Of a DNA stretch of 16,487 bases, positions 1-6,431 are shown piece by piece. A model generated the notes under the pieces. It was not told the origin of the DNA. It made no database searches and saw only the letters and a list, made by a program, of their open reading frames with translations. How positions within the stretch are numbered: position 1 is the stretch's first letter; every line of letters starts with the position of its first letter. The DNA comes from Desulfurococcales archaeon (GTDB lineage: Archaea; Thermoproteota; Thermoprotei_A; Sulfolobales; Desulfurococcaceae), in contig JALVHX010000040.1 in assembly GCA_027028805.1 (NCBI GenBank), positions 1-16,487 on the forward strand, written 5' to 3'. Made by a program: the position numbers and the translations under genes.

Positions 1-103
1 CTATATAATATGATACAGCTTCTGCCTCAAATACCCTTGGACTGTATTCGTTAGAAAGGAATAGGAGTGGGCCCGGGGGGATTTGAACCCCCGACCTACG
101 GGT

Positions 104-172
104 CTCCCCAACCACTGCGCTCCAAAGCCCTGTCATCCCCTATGCAGGGTCGCATAGACCCGTAGCTGTGCT
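104..172 (-). other. tRNA-Trp intron 2, canonical position 37/38 (69 nt)
   Basis: The intron lies between G37 and A38. Because AGA occurs at both junctions, the exact cut is ambiguous by up to two bases, but every choice gives the same mature tRNA. On the exon side, CTCC (32-35) can pair with GGGG near the intron 3' end (one T-G pair), leaving AGA bulges on both sides. The inner helix is not clean. The intron contains a perfect 6-bp hairpin, CTATGC-GACCCT-GCATAG. It also has two segments complementary to the anticodon region (see findings). Confidence 0.82.
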
Positions 173-179
173 CTGGAGC

Positions 180-206
180 CTCGGCCACCGCACCCCCGGG
201 CGGCGT
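180..206 (-). other. tRNA-Trp intron 1, non-canonical position 30/31 (27 nt)
   Basis: Exon 1 ends GCGG and exon 2 resumes with G31. The flanks form a relaxed bulge-helix-bulge substrate. A 4-bp central helix CGGC/GCCG separates two 3-nt bulges, GGA and AGG, each cut after its second base as the archaeal splicing endonuclease does. An inner stem CGCCGC/GCGGTG closes an 8-nt loop. The exon-side outer helix is absent, as in HBh'-type motifs. The pairing independently fixes the same splice sites needed to restore the anticodon stem. Confidence 0.88.
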
Positions 207-288
207 CCGCCGCGCTGCCTGGCTGCGCCACGGGCCCACCCATAGTCATCGAGCCAGGCTCCTCATGAATATTGATTGGTAGCTCCGG

Positions 289-300
289 GGTTATAAATAT
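289..300 (-). promoter_or_regulatory. TATA box for tRNA-Trp
   Basis: The reverse strand reads ATATTTATAACC. At 25-30 bp spacing, transcription would start near 265-270, giving a leader of roughly 30 nt before the tRNA 5' end at 237. The box lies just downstream of the Dim2-like gene stop, so the tRNA need not depend on read-through. Confidence 0.5.
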
Positions 301-326
301 TAGTTGAATAGGCTCTGTAGGCGTGA

Positions 327-899
327 CTAGATGGGTTTTCTCCATAATTGCCTGAGTTTACGGCGTTTTTCAAGGAACATCGCGCGGTCAAGGTAATTAT
401 ATACTGTTCCGTGGCGCCTGCCCTCGATAAGCATTATTATGGCCTGCTTAGCTATATTCGCGGTCTCATAATCACCTATTATGGCTACATAGGTATCATA
501 TATCGATATATCGGTCCCGGTCATCTCTTCTATGATTCTACGCGCTTTCCCCTTCTCACCTATAATCCTACCCTTCACCCTATGTAGATGATTCTCCTTG
601 TCACCCACATACTGCTTGAGATCAATAACTAACAATACCTGATCCTCATCCAGCAACCTCATGGCCTTCTCCGGGGGAAAACCATAAGCTATAGCCCGTA
701 TAACTTCGCGGGCCTTCATTAGCTGGAGCGCCGTGGTGGCGGGCGAAGCCGGCTCTATTATCACCGAGCCACTATTACTGTCAACAGTGATGAGAGTATT
801 AGTCTTCTCCATGATCTCCTTCTTAACCCTGCCCCCATGCCCTATGAGAACACCTATCCTGTCGTAGGGAACACGCTCATATAGTCTAGTCATCCTCAT
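327..899 (-). CDS. Dim2/Pno1-like KH-domain ribosome biogenesis protein
   Basis: This 190-residue protein has two KH domains. The first (about residues 8-50) has GHGG at 20-23 where canonical KH has GxxG. The second (about 105-165) has GEKG at 114-117. The basic C-terminus is rich in Arg and Lys. This layout matches the archaeal relatives of eukaryotic Pno1/Dim2, which bind the 3' end of small-subunit rRNA and assist its maturation. The ATG at 899 is chosen because it sits three bases past the RIO1 stop and follows a purine-rich AAGGAAGG. An in-frame ATG at 932 would overlap rio1 and encode a tail that is just the Shine-Dalgarno region. An ATG at 893 is also possible. It is the last protein gene of the nmd3 operon, directly after its likely functional partner RIO1. 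Confidence 0.88.
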   Translation of the reverse strand: MRMTRLYERVPYDRIGVLIGHGGRVKKEIMEKTNTLITVDSNSGSVIIEPASPATTALQLMKAREVIRAIAYGFPPEKAMRLLDEDQVLLVIDLKQYVGDKENHLHRVKGRIIGEKGKARRIIEEMTGTDISIYDTYVAIIGDYETANIAKQAIIMLIEGRRHGTVYNYLDRAMFLEKRRKLRQLWRKPI

Positions 900-901
900 C
901 G

Positions 902-1669
902 TCAGCCTTCCTTCTTTTCCTCCCTCCTGCAATCCGTCACCCCCTCCAGGATCTCTTCAGGCCCAGGTATCTCGAGGCCCGCCTCCTCTCTAAAGAACCT
1001 GTATATATTCCTAATATCCCTAACTAGGTAATCCATAGCATTAGGGTGATCCAAAGTCAACGCCTGGCTGACATCGATGATAACAACCTCGGGGCCCGGG
1101 CGCACCATGATATTATACTCCGATAAGTCTGCGTGAACAAGGCGCGCTACACAATACATGCGCCATAGATTATATACTACGCTTCTATAGATCGCGTAAA
1201 GCTCGTCCTCATCCAACGCATCATAGATCTCTGCCAGGAGAGGCGCCCTCGAGCCATTGAGACCTATAAACTCCATCACAAGGACATTATTAAGCACCGC
1301 AACAGGCCGCGGTACACGAACGCCTGCATCATACATTCTCTTCAGGTTCCTGAACTCCTTCCTAGTCCACATATATATTAAGCGCCGCGTATCACCGGGC
1401 TGTATCCCCTGGAACCTGGGATCACCCACAATATACTTTAATATACCCTTACGAAAAACAGCCGTCGACACAAGATATATCTTAACTGCGAGCCTCCCAC
1501 CTTTAGGACCATAGGCCAGGTAAACCCTTGCCTCCTTACCCGAACTCACAACACCATTCATCCGCTCAATAACGCGTCTCCGCATAAGGGTATAAATTGT
1601 TAGAACAGTGCGTGCATCAAACACCTCCTCAACAGTCTTATACCAGTCCCGATCCCTCAGAACCCGCAC
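902..1669 (-). CDS. rio1: RIO1-type atypical serine protein kinase/ATPase
   Basis: The 255-residue protein shows the RIO1 signature. It has an ATP-binding loop SSGKEARVY at 42-50, the phosphate-anchoring Lys in AVKIY (K63), a catalytic loop VHADLSEYN with D181 and N186, and a metal-binding IIDVSQ with D199. RIO kinases lack the usual activation loop and act in late small-subunit (pre-40S/30S) maturation as ATPase switches. The start is GTG, preceded by AGAGGCG about seven bases upstream. The winged-helix N-terminus is short, which fits RIO1 rather than RIO2. The gene lies 25 bp after aIF1A and 2 bp before the Dim2-like gene, suggesting one transcript for small-subunit assembly. Confidence 0.93.
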   Translation of the reverse strand: MRVLRDRDWYKTVEEVFDARTVLTIYTLMRRRVIERMNGVVSSGKEARVYLAYGPKGGRLAVKIYLVSTAVFRKGILKYIVGDPRFQGIQPGDTRRLIYMWTRKEFRNLKRMYDAGVRVPRPVAVLNNVLVMEFIGLNGSRAPLLAEIYDALDEDELYAIYRSVVYNLWRMYCVARLVHADLSEYNIMVRPGPEVVIIDVSQALTLDHPNAMDYLVRDIRNIYRFFREEAGLEIPGPEEILEGVTDCRREEKKEG

Positions 1670-1694
1670 CCCCCGCCTCTATACAGGGCTGCAC

Positions 1695-2042
1695 TCATAT
1701 AAGCTCGCTGAGAGCCTCTATGAACTCTGGTGAAAGATACCCCTTGTCTATCAGCTTCTGGATCTCATTCCTCAGATACCGGTATAGGATATCACCGCGC
1801 TTAGGGTTGAAGTCCCATACGGATACAAGGACGATATCGCCCTCCCGCATCCATACGCGACGCCGCATCCTACCGGGTATCCTAGCCATCCTCTCCTCGC
1901 CGTCCTGGCACTTAACTATAACGTATTCTCCTCCGAGAAGCTTCACTATACCGCAGAGCACTTCGCCCTCATTGGTGGGGTAAGGCGGCTCCTTACTAGC
2001 CTCCTCGCCTCTCCTCTTCTTCTTTTTCCTCCTCCTAGCCAT
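1695..2042 (-). CDS. eif1a: Translation initiation factor aIF1A
   Basis: The protein has 115 residues: a very basic N-terminal tail (MARRRKKKKRR), then an S1/OB-fold with GIVKLLGGEYVIVKCQDG, the IPGRMRRRVWMREGDIVLV segment typical of a/eIF1A, and a C-terminal helix with RNEIQKL. aIF1A binds the A site of the small subunit and supports start-codon selection. The ATG at 2042 is chosen because the basic tail is the usual N-terminus. The frame is open further upstream, but that extension lies inside nmd3. The gene overlaps the nmd3 stop by eight bases, so the two are probably translationally coupled. Confidence 0.94.
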   Translation of the reverse strand: MARRRKKKKRRGEEASKEPPYPTNEGEVLCGIVKLLGGEYVIVKCQDGEERMARIPGRMRRRVWMREGDIVLVSVWDFNPKRGDILYRYLRNEIQKLIDKGYLSPEFIEALSELI

Positions 2043-3129
2043 CACCGCCACCTCGTTTCCTAACCATATACGTTTTATCAGCCACTCTATAGCTAACAAA
2101 CTTATCACCAACTTTTACTGTATTAAGGTTTACCAAACGAGGATACTCCACTATTTCCCCGGTCTCATCGTTCACTAGATAAAGCATAGACGAGTCGTAG
2201 CCGACCACCGTATACTCTCCTCCACGCACAAGCTTCTCATTCCTCCGAAGCAGGCCCCGCCAGAATAGATCAATAGAAAACTCGGCTGTCTCACCATTGT
2301 CTAGAAACTCTACTAATACACGGCCGCGGCGCACACCGATTACTACGCAAGGCCTGCCCTCATACTCCATGACCATGCCCGGCGCGATGTCATGAAGCCT
2401 AACGGATAACGTTATAACTCCCTCCTTCCTACCCCTACCGGGATCATAGCGTCTTAGCTTGAAAGTCTCTTTTACATGAGCACTGCGCTCCCGGGACACA
2501 ATACCCGCCAGCCTCCTGGCAACGGTATGATCACTCATCTTAACATCGATCCCCTGCCTATTCTCTATAATCTCAACAACCTCTTCAGCTATACCGTGGG
2601 CCGAGAGCTTTTCTCTGATATAGCTTTTTTCCTCCTCTGTAAGATACCCCCGCGTACTACGAAACTGTACAAGCGAATTGAAGCTCTTACCGGCTTTTTT
2701 GAGACACCTAGGACACACTGTTTTAGTTAACTTAAACCTGACATCTATATCTCTTCTCCTAACAGCATTATTCACTAATACTATTGACAAGGATAAAACC
2801 ACGTCATACCAGCCATGACCCCTTGAAACAGGCTTGCCCACATGCTCGACCTCAACAAGCTCCACGCCATCGGTTAGATGCTTCTCCGCCCAATCGAGGA
2901 ACAATCTCCTAATAATATCCTCGAATGAAAGAGGCTCCCACCACCGGCCCTTATAGTACCATGAGCCGCATCTACTGCAAATAGTTACCGATAAAACAGG
3001 CTGAGCATCAAACAGGCCAACATGATCTATATAGCAGTCGCTACAATACCCATTTATAAGCGGCTCCTCCGGGTTCTCCGGGCGCCCACACCTAACACAA
3101 TACCTGGAACTCGTCACGGCGCCTCCCAT
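2035..3129 (-). CDS. nmd3: NMD3-like large ribosomal subunit biogenesis protein
   Basis: The 364-residue protein opens with paired zinc-binding cysteines: C11/C14 with C29/C32, and C51/C54 with C139/C142. This is the N-terminal arrangement of NMD3. The C-terminal third (about 240-355) reads like a run of SH3/OB-type beta barrels (AGMVMEYEGRPCVVIGV-like strands, here APGMVMEYEGRPCVVIG), in keeping with the eIF5A-like domain known in this family. Eukaryotic NMD3 binds the large subunit and monitors and exports it. With no nucleus, the archaeal form presumably serves in assembly or anti-association. The ATG at 3129 follows AGGGTGG. It heads the operon with aIF1A, RIO1 and the Dim2-like protein. 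The length is near that of other archaeal NMD3 proteins. Confidence 0.9.
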   Translation of the reverse strand: MGGAVTSSRYCVRCGRPENPEEPLINGYCSDCYIDHVGLFDAQPVLSVTICSRCGSWYYKGRWWEPLSFEDIIRRLFLDWAEKHLTDGVELVEVEHVGKPVSRGHGWYDVVLSLSIVLVNNAVRRRDIDVRFKLTKTVCPRCLKKAGKSFNSLVQFRSTRGYLTEEEKSYIREKLSAHGIAEEVVEIIENRQGIDVKMSDHTVARRLAGIVSRERSAHVKETFKLRRYDPGRGRKEGVITLSVRLHDIAPGMVMEYEGRPCVVIGVRRGRVLVEFLDNGETAEFSIDLFWRGLLRRNEKLVRGGEYTVVGYDSSMLYLVNDETGEIVEYPRLVNLNTVKVGDKFVSYRVADKTYMVRKRGGGDG

Positions 3130-3143
3130 AAAACCACCCTATC

Positions 3144-3156
3144 GCGTATATACTTT
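3144..3156 (-). promoter_or_regulatory. Candidate TATA box for the nmd3 operon
   Basis: The reverse strand reads AAGTATATACGC about 20 bp before the nmd3 ATG. That spacing would put the start of transcription at or very near the ATG, giving a leaderless or nearly leaderless mRNA. This conflicts mildly with the AGGGTGG purine tract just before the ATG, so a more distant promoter is also possible. Confidence 0.35.
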
Positions 3157-3398
3157 TTCTTAGCCCCACTAAATACGCTGAGATAGACTAGCGGCTTATA
3201 CGGATATTATACTAGATGAGACACCATAGCTTCTGCGCAGCAATAGCGTGAATTGAAAGATAATAATATCGGGGCTTATCAAGATTCCCATATAATTGGC
3301 TGCATCCTAGTAATAAGCGCCCCTACAACCACTTTACTTAAACCTATGCAAGGAGGATAGCAGCTTTTACTGCGTATAAGAATCAGCTAACACGCGAG

Positions 3399-3722
3399 CT
3401 AATACATTATTCTAATTATCTGGGCATGCTTTACACCATCTATATCAGCCACGGCTTCAGGCACAACGAAGCCGCGCCTAATAGCCTCCTCAACAACCTC
3501 GTTTCCAACAAGATTAACTACATCGGCATCATTCAACATATTAACAGCTTCTCTGACACTCAGAAGAACACCCCCGTAAAATGCTCTCGACACTGTAAAG
3601 TCTATACCATTGTTATTAATAGACCTGCCCAGCAACATCTCATCACAAACGGCTAGTATAACGTAGCCCTCACTCTCATGCCTCTTAACATAAGCTCTAC
3701 CCGTATACGGATACCTATACAT
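3399..3722 (-). CDS. DUF424 family protein
   Basis: This 107-residue archaeal protein has the DUF424 pattern: YVKRHESEGYVILAVCDEML, followed by SRAFYGG, an Asp/Val-rich alpha/beta middle (NDADVVNLVGNEVVEEAI) and a C-terminal strand ending in HAQIIRIMY. No biochemical role is established that I can name. The family is commonly found beside translation factor genes, as here with aIF2-beta. The ATG at 3722 is preferred over the in-frame ATG at 3740 because the latter sits on the Shine-Dalgarno itself (GGTGGAGG, eight bases before 3722). It lies 128 bp downstream of aIF2-beta on the same strand, with AT-rich promoter-like sequence between. Confidence 0.8.
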   Translation of the reverse strand: MYRYPYTGRAYVKRHESEGYVILAVCDEMLLGRSINNNGIDFTVSRAFYGGVLLSVREAVNMLNDADVVNLVGNEVVEEAIRRGFVVPEAVADIDGVKHAQIIRIMY

Positions 3723-3803
3723 GGGCCGGCCTCCACCCATGTCTCTCCAATTACATCAACAACCCAGCCTCATAGCTTATTATGGCAAAACATCTTTTGT
3801 GCT

Positions 3804-3824
3804 AAAATATATTTGCTTTATAGC
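3804..3824 (-). promoter_or_regulatory. Candidate promoter for the DUF424 gene
   Basis: The reverse strand carries two overlapping TATA-like stretches (CTATAAAGC, then AAATATATTTT) in the aIF2-beta/DUF424 gap. Either would give a leader of about 60 nt. Read-through from aIF2-beta is an equally good explanation for DUF424 expression. Confidence 0.35.
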
Positions 3825-3850
3825 TAGAAATAGGGCCCACCGTATTTGTA

Positions 3851-4276
3851 CTAGAATGCCTTCAACGTTGTCTCGGCACCGCATGCCAGACATTTTAGTT
3901 TAAACACTTTCCCCTCCTTAACAAGTATCGTATGGTGGCTTCCACATGTGGGGCATATAACATAGTTCTTAGCGAAATGCTCTAGGAGCTTGTTTAAAAC
4001 GGGCGGAGAAAACTTTCCATGGAGAACTAGGCTCCCCGTATCATCTATTATTGCCGGCACCGCTAGCTCCTTAGCGAAATAACGTGCCAAAAGCCTCGGA
4101 TCCCTGTTCATCGCGTCGGCTATCTGGCGAAAGTTCTTGATATGCGTCTTGCCTCCTATTATTATAACCTGAACCTTGGGTATACGAAATACCTCATACT
4201 TAGTTTCATGACGAGGGATCTTCGAATAGACTCTGTCGAGCAACCACTCGTAGCTATATTCCTTAACGCTAGGCAA
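3851..4276 (-). CDS. aif2b: Translation initiation factor aIF2 subunit beta
   Basis: The 141-residue protein matches the length and domain order of aIF2-beta. It has an N-terminal helix that contacts aIF2-gamma (YEWLLDRVY), a central alpha/beta domain (RIPKVQVIIIGGKTHIKNF, DPRLLARYFAKEL, LHGKFSPPVLNKLLEHF), and a C-terminal zinc ribbon with C108/C111 and C129/C132. It forms the heterotrimer that delivers Met-tRNAi to the small subunit. The start codon is TTG. It is supported by GGTGAT ending five bases upstream, and no in-frame ATG lies nearby. A TATA box sits about 40 bp upstream, so the mRNA would have a very short leader. It is divergent from the methylthiotransferase gene. Confidence 0.95.
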   Translation of the reverse strand: MPSVKEYSYEWLLDRVYSKIPRHETKYEVFRIPKVQVIIIGGKTHIKNFRQIADAMNRDPRLLARYFAKELAVPAIIDDTGSLVLHGKFSPPVLNKLLEHFAKNYVICPTCGSHHTILVKEGKVFKLKCLACGAETTLKAF

Positions 4277-4308
4277 TCACTATCACCCGTAAACGATGTG
4301 ACGCACTA

Positions 4309-4323
4309 GATTATATTATATAG
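4309..4323 (-). promoter_or_regulatory. TATA box for aIF2-beta
   Basis: The reverse strand reads CTATATAATATAATC. At normal spacing, transcription starts near 4285-4290, leaving a leader of roughly ten bases that just contains the GGTGAT Shine-Dalgarno before the TTG start. Confidence 0.6.
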
Positions 4324-4326
4324 AGG

Positions 4327-4337
4327 GCTTTTAACCT
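4327..4337 (+). promoter_or_regulatory. Candidate TATA box for the methylthiotransferase gene
   Basis: GCTTTTAACC on the plus strand, preceded by a purine-rich GAGG that could serve as a BRE. It would give a start near 4355 and a leader of about 24 nt. It lies within a few bases of the opposing aIF2-beta TATA box, so the two promoters are back to back. Confidence 0.45.
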
Positions 4338-4378
4338 TGTGTACTATCAGAATGCAGCACTAAACGGGTAGCCGGGTC

Positions 4379-5650
4379 ATGCCGAATATCTATATAGAGA
4401 CATATGGTTGCGCGTTAAATCATGGAGACACAGGGATCATGAAGAAAGTATTGGCTGAGAGAGGGCATACAATAGTTGAAGAAATAAACAAGGCAGATGT
4501 AGTTATAATAAATACCTGTACGGTACGCTATGAAACTGAGCAAAAAATGATAAAAAGAATAAAATATTTTATAGCGAAACACAGAGACAAAAAGCTGGTA
4601 GTCGCCGGATGTATGGCTAAGGCCCAACCATACCTTGTAGCCAGTATAGCGCCCTCCGCAAGCCTTGTCTCGCCCCAGAACGCGCCACATATATGGATGG
4701 CTGTGGAGGCGCCAGGACGTGTTCTCCTACTAAGCGACATACGCGACAATACTATACTGGGATACTGGCATAAAGGTGCCGTAGCTGAAATACCCATACA
4801 AGAAGGATGCCTTGGAAACTGTAGCTTCTGCATAGTGAGGCGCGCGCGCAGAAGACTCATAAGCTATCCTATCGAAAGGATCGTCTCGTTAGTGAAAGAC
4901 GCTCTGAGAAAAGGAGTAGTCGAGATACGGCTGGCCGGCCAAGACACCGCATCCTACGGTATAGACATTTACGGGAAGCCAGCCCTGCCCAAACTATTGT
5001 CCACGCTCAAGGAGATCAAGGGCACATTTATGATACGTATAGGCATGATGAACCCGGACACGCTCCTACCGATTATCGACGAACTCATAGATGCTATAAA
5101 TAATGATGATAGAATATACAGGTTCCTACACATACCATTGCAGAGCGGAAGCAACAGTGTACTAAAAGTTATGCGGAGAAAATATACTGTAGAAGATTAT
5201 ATATATATTGTGAAACTGCTTCGGAGAAAAATTCCTGAAATATCGATAGCCACAGATATAATAGTAGGCCATCCCGGGGAGCGCGACGAGGATTTCGCCG
5301 CGACTCTCAGGATCCTGGAAATGCTAGAGCCCGACAGGATCCATGTTGCAGGCTACACCCTCCGCCCCAATACCGCCGCCGCTGCCATGGAACAGGTGCC
5401 CACCAACATTAAGAAGAAGCGATTAGCCCAGATTATGAAACTTGTAGAAGAAATAGGTTTAAGGAAACACAGGACGTATCTCGGCAAGACAGTAGAAGTA
5501 TTCACCGTAGAGAGAGGACGCGGAATAACCGCGAGAACACGCAACTATATACCTGTAGTAATCAATGAGCACATAGTCAACGTGGGAAAATGGATCCATG
5601 TAAGGATAAATGATGCAACATTCTTTGACCTGCGAGGAACAATCCTCTAG
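4379..5650 (+). CDS. MiaB/CDKAL1-type tRNA t6A37 methylthiotransferase (radical SAM)
   Basis: The 423-residue protein has the three-domain methylthiotransferase layout. The N-terminal domain carries Cys ligands C11 (YGCALN), C47 (NTCTV) and C78 (AGCMA) for the auxiliary 4Fe-4S cluster. The radical SAM domain has C144-x3-C148-x2-C151 (EGCLGNCSFC). The C-terminal TRAM-like RNA-binding region covers about 365-423. The IETYGCALN opening and the family length point to the archaeal/eukaryal CDKAL1 branch, which converts t6A37 to ms2t6A37 in tRNAs reading ANN codons. The substrate is inferred from family, not visible here. It is transcribed divergently from aIF2-beta and ends seven bases from the convergent mscS-like gene. 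Its codon use is a little richer in A than its neighbours. Confidence 0.93.
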   Translation: MPNIYIETYGCALNHGDTGIMKKVLAERGHTIVEEINKADVVIINTCTVRYETEQKMIKRIKYFIAKHRDKKLVVAGCMAKAQPYLVASIAPSASLVSPQNAPHIWMAVEAPGRVLLLSDIRDNTILGYWHKGAVAEIPIQEGCLGNCSFCIVRRARRRLISYPIERIVSLVKDALRKGVVEIRLAGQDTASYGIDIYGKPALPKLLSTLKEIKGTFMIRIGMMNPDTLLPIIDELIDAINNDDRIYRFLHIPLQSGSNSVLKVMRRKYTVEDYIYIVKLLRRKIPEISIATDIIVGHPGERDEDFAATLRILEMLEPDRIHVAGYTLRPNTAAAAMEQVPTNIKKKRLAQIMKLVEEIGLRKHRTYLGKTVEVFTVERGRGITARTRNYIPVVINEHIVNVGKWIHVRINDATFFDLRGTIL

Positions 5651-5657
5651 ACATCCA

Positions 5658-6431
5658 TTAATTGATCTCTATAACGACGTCGTGTTCCCTGAACATATCC
5701 ATAATAGAATTAACTAGCTTAACAACATCGTTGACGCGTACCGGTGTCGATAAAGGAGATACATATATTGTTAACTTAACCCGATGCTCTGAAACGCTTC
5801 TTATAGCCAGCTGGTTCTCTATAAGGCGGAAAGCCCCTATCTCTCCGCGGCGGAAAGCGTCTGATAAATCTTTTATAATAGACACAACCTCGCGTCCTCT
5901 AAGATTCATCGTCAATGTTATCTTTATCGTGGGCACATATTCTTTTATCACAGAGTTTAGGAGCAGAGAGTTTGCAACATATATCTTGTTACCATACATA
6001 TCCTCTATAATTGATGAAAACGGCTCTATGGATACTATTTTACCACTGACGGGCGCAATATGGCCAGGTAAATAAATCTCCAGGCTTCTGCCCCTTATAT
6101 ATCGGAGTAGCTGTAGAGATATATACGCCGTGAATTCCCTTATCTCATAATAGAACAACACTATTATTATGGAGCCGAAGATGACTATGATAGCGTATAT
6201 GACGAGTGATTCGGCAAAATATTGTAGAACAGACAATAATATAGTTAGTAAAACAATCATATCAACTACTCTAACAAGAGTTAGTTTAGTACCAAGTGTT
6301 AGAACACCACGATTAACCAGCCCAGTCAACAATCTTACAAGTATCATCCTCACAATAATCATAACAGCGAAGACTACGACCACGGGCCAGGTAAGCATAA
6401 TATAGTCCTCTATGCCTGCCACGGCTATCAA
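5658..6431 (-). CDS. Small MscS-type mechanosensitive channel
   Basis: The 257-residue membrane protein has three predicted transmembrane helices (about residues 11-32, 53-72 and 75-96). A soluble part follows, whose start (about 125-170: VSGKIVSIEPFSSIIEDMYG, then NKIYVANSLLLNSVI) resembles the MscS beta domain pattern G-x-V-x-x-I...G...V-x-x-x-N-S-x-L. MscS channels release solutes when membrane tension rises. The TTG at 6431 overlaps the trkA stop (TTGA), suggesting coupling. An ATG at 6398 preceded by GAGG eight bases upstream would give 246 residues and is a credible alternative. The pore-helix glycine/alanine pattern is weaker than in bacterial MscS, so gating properties cannot be inferred. 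Confidence 0.78.
   Translation of the reverse strand: MIAVAGIEDYIMLTWPVVVVFAVMIIVRMILVRLLTGLVNRGVLTLGTKLTLVRVVDMIVLLTILLSVLQYFAESLVIYAIIVIFGSIIIVLFYYEIREFTAYISLQLLRYIRGRSLEIYLPGHIAPVSGKIVSIEPFSSIIEDMYGNKIYVANSLLLNSVIKEYVPTIKITLTMNLRGREVVSIIKDLSDAFRRGEIGAFRLIENQLAIRSVSEHRVKLTIYVSPLSTPVRVNDVVKLVNSIMDMFREHDVVIEIN

Larger units (their letters stand above)
68..237 (-). tRNA. tRNA-Trp (anticodon CCA), interrupted by two introns
   Basis: The reverse strand folds into a tRNA: acceptor GGGCCCG/CGGGCCC with discriminator A at 68, D-stem GCGC/GCGC, and T-arm GGGGG-TTCAAAT-CCCCC. Contiguous sequence gives no anticodon arm. Removing two segments (180-206 and 104-172) leaves stem GCGGG/CCCGT with loop CTCCAGA, so the anticodon is CCA (Trp). 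Exons are 237-207, 179-173 and 103-68, giving a 74-nt mature tRNA. No CCA is encoded (the base after the discriminator is C, then T). A TATA-like box lies about 55 bp upstream. The gene follows the nmd3-rio1 operon on the same strand. Exon assignment rests on the restored cloverleaf and on BHB pairing for the first intron. It has not been checked against transcripts. Confidence 0.93.

Noticed and set aside
104..172. Intron 2 of tRNA-Trp as a bona fide box C/D guide RNA.
   Set aside because: A box C-like GGGATGA is present but no CTGA box D or D' is found at the required five-base offset, so I list only the antisense complementarity as a finding.
900..932. Longer N-terminus for the Dim2-like KH protein from an ATG at 932.
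   Set aside because: The extension overlaps rio1 and translates the purine-rich Shine-Dalgarno region. The ATG at 899 gives the usual N-terminus.
2043..2111. Upstream extension of aIF1A to 2111.
   Set aside because: It would overlap nmd3 by 77 bases and add a hydrophobic segment unlike any aIF1A. The basic MARRRKKKK start is typical.
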